In this document: positions 7,922 through 11,802 of the stretch, one piece after another
Position numbering within the stretch: position 1 is the stretch's first letter
Layout: each line of letters opens with the position of its first letter
NCBI GenBank assembly: GCA_037439705.1
Contig: JBBIVP010000048.1
Location: 492 to 12,293 of the forward strand
Direction: 5' to 3'
DNA length: 11,802 nucleotides
Origin: JBBIVP01 sp037439705 [NCBI: bacterium]
Lineage (GTDB): Bacteria > JBBIVP01
Position numbers and translations under genes: made by a program
Notes under the pieces: model-generated
Told to the model about the DNA's origin: nothing
Seen by the model: the letters and a program-made list of their open reading frames with translations, nothing else
The model's database searches: none

Positions 7922-8663
7922 AAAGGAAAGGACAGGGAAGGTTCTTGAAAACATAAAACTAAAAGAAAAGATTTTTCTTTTAAAACTTGAAACAGAGGAA
8001 GAAATTTCTGCTAAACCCGGAGAGTTTGTGATGATAAAAACCTCTCCATCAGCAAGCGCCGATCCATTGCTGAAAAGACCATTTGCAGTTTTTGATTTAG
8101 AAAAAAGGGTTTTGTCGGTTTTATATAAAATCACGGGTAGAGGAACAGCCCTTATGTCAACTTTAAAAAAAGGAGATGCGGTCCAATTTTCAGGCCCTTT
8201 TGGGAACTCCTTTCCATTACCACGGGACAGGGCTATTTTTGTGGCAGGTGGTAGTGGAATTGCATCATTAAATTTTCTTGGAAAAAAACTTTACAGGAAG
8301 AAAGAAATAAATCTTTATTACGGTGTGAAAAGCGGTGATGAAGCGGTTCCACTTTCCTTTCTTTCTTTTAAACCATCTCAGTTTCTTTTAACCACCGAGG
8401 ACGGTTCAGAAGGGAAAAAAGGAGTCATTACTGATTTTATAAAATTTGAAAAGGGGACATATTACCTGGCAGGTCCAACCAATATGATAAGGGAATTCTC
8501 AAAAAAGTTCAAAGTAGATGCCTTCGCCTCAATGGAAGAAAGAATGGCATGTGGAATTGGAGTATGTATGGGATGCGGAATTCTGATAAAGGAGAAGGGT
8601 TACAGACGGGTGTGTGTGGATGGTCCTGTTTTTAAAATTTCGGAAATCCAGTGGGAAGACTGA
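7911..8663 (+). CDS. pyrK: Dihydroorotate dehydrogenase electron transfer subunit (FAD, [2Fe-2S])
   Basis: 250 residues, close to the usual 250-260 for PyrK. It takes electrons from the PyrD FMN and passes them through [2Fe-2S] and FAD to NAD+. The domains in order are an FAD-binding barrel with KPGEFVMI (35-42) and LLKRPFAVFD (53-62), an NAD-binding domain with IFVAGGSGIASLNFLGKKL (109-127), and a C-terminal cluster with Cys214, 219, 222 and 235 (CGIGVCMGC then RRVCVDGPVF). The start is TTG at 7911: a stop codon in the same frame at 7902-7904 and the lack of a nearby ATG or GTG leave no better choice. The gene overlaps rimI by 11 bases and pyrD by 13, fitting obligate co-production with PyrD. 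Confidence 0.92.
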   Translation: MKVKKERTGKVLENIKLKEKIFLLKLETEEEISAKPGEFVMIKTSPSASADPLLKRPFAVFDLEKRVLSVLYKITGRGTALMSTLKKGDAVQFSGPFGNSFPLPRDRAIFVAGGSGIASLNFLGKKLYRKKEINLYYGVKSGDEAVPLSFLSFKPSQFLLTTEDGSEGKKGVITDFIKFEKGTYYLAGPTNMIREFSKKFKVDAFASMEERMACGIGVCMGCGILIKEKGYRRVCVDGPVFKISEIQWED

Positions 8664-9559
8664 AAATTAAAATAGGTTCTATCACCTTTTCTCCACCTGT
8701 AATGCCTGCCTCCGGAACCTTCGGCTATGGAGATGAGGTCAAAGAATTTTTTGATTATAAAGACATAGGAGCGATTGTTACCAAAGGACTTTCATTAAAA
8801 CCGAGAAAGGGAAACAGGATGCCAAGGATAATAGAAACTTCTTCAGGGATGATAAACGCAATAGGACTTGAGAACATAGGACTTGATCGGTTTATAAAGG
8901 AGAAAATTCCCTTTTATAGAAAACTCAAAAAGCCTGTGATAGTGAACATATTTGGGGAATCAATTGATGAATTTCTTGAACTCTCGGAAAATTTTAATAG
9001 ATTTAAAGAAATTTCCGGATTTGAAATCAATATATCCTGCCCGAATGTTGATAAAGGTGGAGTGGAATTTTCAAAAACCCCTGATGTCATAAGAGAACTT
9101 TTAAGAAGAATAAGAAAAATTACAAAAAAGTTTATAAGTGTAAAGCTCTCTCCAGATTCGGACTACATGCTCATCTCAAAAATTTGTGAGGAAGAAGGAG
9201 CGGATGCAATAACAGCTATAAATACCATAAGGGCAATGGAAATTGACATCTATAATAGAAGGTCAAAGATAAGTAGAATTTTTGGAGGACTTTCAGGTCC
9301 GGCAATAAAACCAATAGTTCTAAGAATTGTTTATGAGATATCAAAGAACATTTCCATTCCGGTTATTGGAGTTGGTGGAATTTCATCATGGGAAGATGCC
9401 ATCCAGTTTTTTATTGCTGGAGCATCCGCAGTTCAGATTGGCACATGCTTTTTTGTGAATACTAACATTTTCAGAGATGTAAAAAATGGAATTGAAGGCT
9501 TTTTAGAAAAAAACAGAATTTCTCTTAAAAACCTTATTGGAAGTTTTAGGGAAAATTAA
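8651..9559 (+). CDS. pyrD: Dihydroorotate dehydrogenase class 1B catalytic subunit
   Basis: 302 residues, the normal size for a class 1B catalytic subunit. It oxidises dihydroorotate to orotate on FMN in the fourth step of UMP synthesis, in complex with PyrK. Seen are MPASGTFGYG (18-27), IVTKGLSLKPR with Lys45 (42-52), MINAIGLEN (67-75), INISCPNV with active-site base Cys130 (126-133), SVKLSPD (163-169), AINTIRAMEIDI (189-200), GGLSGPAIKPI (212-222), IGVGGI (239-244) and the FMN-phosphate loop GASAVQIGT (257-265). The Cys base (rather than Ser) and the adjacent pyrK both mark class 1B. The start is GTG at 8651; an in-frame stop at 8633-8635 precedes it and no ATG is available. This is the last recognisable gene of the + strand run, and no strong terminator hairpin follows. 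Confidence 0.93.
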   Translation: MGRLKIKIGSITFSPPVMPASGTFGYGDEVKEFFDYKDIGAIVTKGLSLKPRKGNRMPRIIETSSGMINAIGLENIGLDRFIKEKIPFYRKLKKPVIVNIFGESIDEFLELSENFNRFKEISGFEINISCPNVDKGGVEFSKTPDVIRELLRRIRKITKKFISVKLSPDSDYMLISKICEEEGADAITAINTIRAMEIDIYNRRSKISRIFGGLSGPAIKPIVLRIVYEISKNISIPVIGVGGISSWEDAIQFFIAGASAVQIGTCFFVNTNIFRDVKNGIEGFLEKNRISLKNLIGSFREN

Positions 9560-9560
9560 G

Positions 9561-9722
9561 ATGATTAAAGGTGTGTTTGTGAGAAACTTATCCCTTGCTT
9601 CTTCATCTGCGAAGGAGGGGATAATAATAAAGGTTATGCCCGAACTTCCGTGGATATTGCCCGAATTATCACCGAATGAACTCAAATTCTTAACGAATTA
9701 TTTCAATTTCGGACATATTTAG
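9561..9722 (+). CDS. Unrecognised 53-residue ORF after pyrD
   Basis: It begins with ATG directly after the pyrD stop, with AGGG about nine bases upstream, and ends in a TAG that overlaps the stop codon of the opposing nuclease gene. The product begins MIKGVFVRNLSLAS and contains a Pro-rich stretch PELPWILPELSPNE (34-47). I recognise no family. It could be a small protein, or the first part of a gene cut off when the restriction-modification pair arrived, because base composition falls sharply just beyond it. An AT-rich hairpin (AATTC/GAATT with a 5-base loop, 9685-9699) lies inside it but is too weak to call a terminator. Confidence 0.35.
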   Translation: MIKGVFVRNLSLASSSAKEGIIIKVMPELPWILPELSPNELKFLTNYFNFGHI

Positions 9723-10336
9723 ATTTTAGGTAAATAATTTTTTAAATATTGACTCCCAATTTCTTCTAATATAAATTTGGCTACATCATAGCTGGCAGTT
9801 TTGATTACTTTTGAATTTTTCAATTTTCTGGGAATGAGAATTGTGATTTTCCACTCACTTGATATTTTCTCTATTTCTTTTGTTCCGATTGTTAAAGCAT
9901 CCCTAATTTGTTTTGTAACTAATTTCATTTCAGGATCAGCATAATAAATTCCTTTTTCACTTATAAAAAATAAAGTTGGTTCTTCCCAGCTAACTTTACC
10001 ATTGCCAAGAACATTAATTAATCGAATATCTCCGCTGCCAACAAAATTACTTTTAAGAGAGAATTTAACCCCATCGATTTGAATATCATATCTTTGTTCT
10101 TTTAACAGCTTGCATTCAAAATTCAAGGAATTTAACAAAGCAGTAAAAAGAATTTCTAACACGCCACCGACAATAAATCTATTCTCCCAGTCTGCTGTAT
10201 TGTATTCAACAATAAGTTTTTGAATTGCTTTTTTGAATTCTGAAACAATCGGCCTAAATTTTTCATTTTCAATTTTCTTTTTAATTTCTTTAAAAACAAT
10301 TCTTGCTTTCTCAAATTTTTTTATTTCTTCCACCAT
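9719..10336 (-). CDS. Probable type II restriction endonuclease
   Basis: 205 residues, typical of small type II nucleases. No specific family is recognised; the call rests on the neighbouring methyltransferase gene (16-base overlap, same strand) and on a PD-(D/E)xK-like core. That core has an acidic helix with WENRFIVGGVLEILF (50-64), then YDIQIDG with Asp84 and Asp88, then KFSLKSNF with Ser93-x-Lys95, followed by DIRLINVLG (103-111) and GIYYADPEM (129-137). The usual Glu of the ExK motif is Ser here, so a Glu elsewhere (Glu51 or Glu61) may complete the metal site, as in some swapped-site nucleases. The N-terminus (1-45) is Lys/Glu-rich and helical. Its stop overlaps that of the small ORF on the other strand. 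The product would cut unmodified DNA; the recognition site cannot be read from sequence. Confidence 0.6.
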   Translation of the reverse strand: MVEEIKKFEKARIVFKEIKKKIENEKFRPIVSEFKKAIQKLIVEYNTADWENRFIVGGVLEILFTALLNSLNFECKLLKEQRYDIQIDGVKFSLKSNFVGSGDIRLINVLGNGKVSWEEPTLFFISEKGIYYADPEMKLVTKQIRDALTIGTKEIEKISSEWKITILIPRKLKNSKVIKTASYDVAKFILEEIGSQYLKNYLPKI

Positions 10337-11166
10337 GTTAATAATTTTTTATCTTGGACAAGTCCATTTTTATTTAAATAATAATCTAAAAGATGTTGAA
10401 AGACGACTTTCCCATTAGGGTTTAAATCGCCCATTATGAAGTTTCTGTCTAACATATAAGAAACTACTCCGACCACTCCACTTCCGCATAAAGGGTCAAA
10501 AATTAAATCATTTTTGTTCGAAAAATGCTCTAAAAGACATTGAAGAAGTTTGAAGGGAAGTCTGGTTGGATATTTTGGCATATTTACTTTATAATCGCGG
10601 ATGAATTGTAGGGTAGTTAAATTAGATTCTCCATTTTGGCAGTGATGTGTAGAGCAACGATTATGAAATGTCCATTTTTCTCCTTTAGTTACCCAAAAAA
10701 TTTCATACACGTTATGAGAAGGTTTTTTCCGACAAACCGGGGCAAAATTATAAACCCAATATAGTTTCCCCCTTAGTTTTAATTCCTTAAATCGGTTAAT
10801 TCTATCATGAATAATAATGCTATTATTCCATCCCGAAAAAATTAAGGCTTGGCCATTTTCCTTTAAATTTCTATTTATGCATTCTAATAATTGTTGAATT
10901 TTCTGATCATATTCAGGTACTTTCCATTCAACATAACCATCTACAACGTTTTCAACATTTCTATGATAATTCGTAGGTTTTCCATTAAATTCTATTCCGA
11001 AGGGAGGATCAGCAATAATTAAATCTGCATTAACATTTTCCCAATCATTCATATCTTTTATGAGATATTTCTCTAGCAGTTTATTGATTATTGAGGACTC
11101 TTCCCTTAGCTTTGAGAAAGTAAATAAAGGAAGATTTTGATTTTTTATATTCTTAGGCTCAATCAT
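10321..11166 (-). CDS. DNA methyltransferase (amino-methyltransferase, beta-type motif order)
   Basis: 281 residues. The catalytic motif IV, DPPFGI (53-58), comes before the SAM-binding motif I, FDPLCGSGVVG (223-233), which is the beta-class order. DPPF suggests N6-adenine methylation, though N4-cytosine is not excluded. Other parts are IFSGWNN (109-115), SHNVYEIFWVTKGEKW (150-165) and YPTRLPFKLLQCLLEHF (199-215), the latter matching the helix before motif I. The middle part (60-80 and 120-180) probably holds target recognition, and includes a C-x2-HHC cluster (Cys171, His174, His175, Cys176) that might bind metal. It protects host DNA from the nuclease encoded just downstream. The ATG at 11166 lies three bases after the stop of an upstream OB-fold ORF, with GAGAG nearby as ribosome site. 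Base composition is lower in GC than the operon (a hand count of 10981-11040 gives 19 of 60). Confidence 0.85.
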   Translation of the reverse strand: MIEPKNIKNQNLPLFTFSKLREESSIINKLLEKYLIKDMNDWENVNADLIIADPPFGIEFNGKPTNYHRNVENVVDGYVEWKVPEYDQKIQQLLECINRNLKENGQALIFSGWNNSIIIHDRINRFKELKLRGKLYWVYNFAPVCRKKPSHNVYEIFWVTKGEKWTFHNRCSTHHCQNGESNLTTLQFIRDYKVNMPKYPTRLPFKLLQCLLEHFSNKNDLIFDPLCGSGVVGVVSYMLDRNFIMGDLNPNGKVVFQHLLDYYLNKNGLVQDKKLLTWWKK

Positions 11167-11169
11167 ATT

Positions 11170-11322
11170 TTAACTCTCATTTATTTCTTCGGTTTTCTTG
11201 CAAATGACTTTTGGGATGCTATCTTTGTTGTTAACTCGACCTTTGACCATGACGATTTTATTTTCTTGAAAAATTTGAGGTTTTTTTTCAATTACTCCCG
11301 GAAAAACAACTACTTCAATCAT
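11170..11322 (-). pseudogene. OB-fold fragment resembling the C-terminal domain of DNA polymerase III alpha
   Basis: A 50-residue product from an ATG at 11322. It opens with MIEVVVFPGVIEKK and continues with NKIVMVKGRV and PKVICKKTEEI. This pattern (IEVVVFP, then about 20 residues later IVxVKGRV, then a K-I strand) closely resembles the OB-fold near the end of bacterial DnaE. The preceding strands of the fold (usually a MAFVTLED-type segment) are missing in this frame, although the frame is open back to 11394. It is therefore likely a remnant, or a stand-alone mini OB protein now co-transcribed with the methyltransferase, whose start lies three bases downstream of its TAA. Confidence 0.45.
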
Positions 11323-11398
11323 CTCTTGAACCCTTCTGTTCCCCCTCATGAGTATCCTTGTGCATTTCCTCAAGTCTTTTATCTCCTTCATCACTCAT
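11315..11398 (-). CDS. Tiny ORF (27 codons) just upstream of the OB-fold fragment
   Basis: It starts MSDEGDKRLEEM, is very rich in charged residues, and ends in a TGA that overlaps the OB-fold ATG (ATGATTGA). A GGAGG sequence about seven bases before the ATG is a good ribosome binding site. This supports translation, but the product is too short to assign; it may be a leader peptide that couples translation into the fragment below, or the end of a broken gene. Confidence 0.25.
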   Translation of the reverse strand: MSDEGDKRLEEMHKDTHEGEQKGSRDD

Positions 11399-11703
11399 CT
11401 TCTTGGCCTCCGCCCTCCACTATTTTATCAATTTTTCTGCCCTCCATTCTAAATAAAGGCTGATACCTCCAGGGATAAGCCCGAGAATTGTAAAGAGAGT
11501 TGCGGAGCTAGAAGATAAAAACCACAGCTTAAGGTAATCGCACAACCTATGACAATTGCCAGCCACATAATTAAACTATGGCAGAAAAATCTTCAGAAGT
11601 CAAGAATTTTTTTGTAGAAGATACACATTGTGACCAGGGGGAAGGGGGATAATAATTAGTGAAGGGTGAAGAGTGGAGAGTAAGAGAGTGATGTTGGAGA
11701 AAA
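11399..11703. other. About 300 bases with no intact gene
   Basis: Apart from the possible broken membrane-protein frame on the - strand, only very short ORFs occur. One on the + strand (11578-11652, 24 codons, starting MAEKSSEVKNFF) has no clear ribosome site. From about 11630 onward the + strand becomes strongly purine-rich, including two runs of five G. I see no tRNA, repeat array or clear terminator. Confidence 0.5.
11418..11568 (-). pseudogene. Possible broken small two-helix membrane protein
   Basis: From an ATG at 11568 the - strand encodes a hydrophobic segment (MWLAIVIGCAITLSCGFYLL), then drifts to a TAG near 11449. Adding one T to the T5 run (A5 on the + strand, 11517-11521) moves into a second frame that encodes another hydrophobic segment (ATLFTILGLIPGGISLYLEW) ending RAEKLIK and a TAG near 11418. 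The rebuilt protein of about 49 residues has two membrane helices and a basic end, loosely like AtpI/AtpZ accessory proteins. This is a tentative reading: either a real one-base deletion, a sequencing error in a homopolymer, or coincidence. Confidence 0.25.
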
Positions 11704-11802
11704 TTGGATGAAAAGGGTTCTATTCTGGTGATAGAGAGTGCCTTGAAAGGAATAGGGCTTAAAGGTTTTAGTGATTTAAAGAAGATGTTAAGGAGGGAAG
11801 GT
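11704..11802 (+). CDS. Possible 5' end of a gene running off the right edge
   Basis: The frame from TTG at 11704 stays open for 33 codons to the end of the window, with GGAG four bases upstream; an in-frame GTG at 11728 is an alternative start. The product begins MDEKGSILVIESALKG and is basic toward the edge. I do not recognise it. An excellent Shine-Dalgarno sequence (AAGGAGG, 11790-11796) lies within it, so the true start could instead be just past the edge and this stretch be leader. Confidence 0.25.
   Translation, partial: MDEKGSILVIESALKGIGLKGFSDLKKMLRREG

Noticed and set aside
9685-9699. Terminator hairpin after pyrD
   Set aside because: The arms are only five A/T-rich base pairs with a 5-base loop and no T-run follows.
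11637-11675. G-runs (two of five G, one of three) suggesting a G-quadruplex
   Set aside because: Only three runs of three or more G occur, with a loop of about 15 bases between the second and third; this does not make a convincing four-tract quadruplex.

Overview
The window looks like a chromosomal piece from a Gram-negative, probably anaerobic bacterium with an AT-leaning genome. Two Kdo genes (kdsB, kdsA) imply lipopolysaccharide. A multihaem cytochrome, an Fe-S flavin reductase and a PyrK/PyrD class 1B dihydroorotate dehydrogenase suggest anaerobic redox metabolism. The strong use of AGA/AGG for Arg and ATA for Ile is compatible with a thermophile. I cannot name the organism from the sequence.

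Layout. 1-897: 3' part of a periplasmic-type multihaem cytochrome c with seven visible CxxCH sites. 957-1283: a small ArsR-type repressor with an 11-bp inverted repeat ending directly before its start codon. 1357-9559: one tightly packed + strand run of eight genes (OYE-type Fe-S flavoenzyme, kdsB, pyrG, kdsA, fabH, rimI, pyrK, pyrD), mostly joined by overlaps of 4-29 bases, behind a good sigma70-like promoter at 1309-1337. The run joins linked steps: PyrK/PyrD make orotate for UMP, PyrG turns UTP into CTP, KdsA makes Kdo-8-phosphate, and KdsB uses CTP to activate Kdo. FabH starts the fatty acids needed for membranes and lipid A. kdsC and kdsD are not here. 9561-9722: a 53-codon ORF I do not recognise. 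9719-11166: on the - strand, a more AT-rich DNA methyltransferase and probable restriction endonuclease, convergent with the operon. 11170-11802: gene scraps, including an OB-fold piece resembling the end of DNA polymerase III alpha, a possible broken two-helix membrane protein, and a possible gene start at the right edge.

The most striking anomaly is an in-frame TAG at 4487-4489 in pyrG, where the family has a conserved Glu. Everything before and after it is a well-conserved CTP synthase in the same frame. TAG also ends arsR, pyrG and kdsA, so general recoding is not supported; the likely readings are a point mutation, a sequencing or assembly error, or local readthrough. Other points worth checking are the flavoenzyme lacking the usual catalytic Tyr, the non-canonical nuclease active site, and the debris upstream of the methyltransferase. 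I found no CRISPR array, tRNA, rRNA or insertion sequence.
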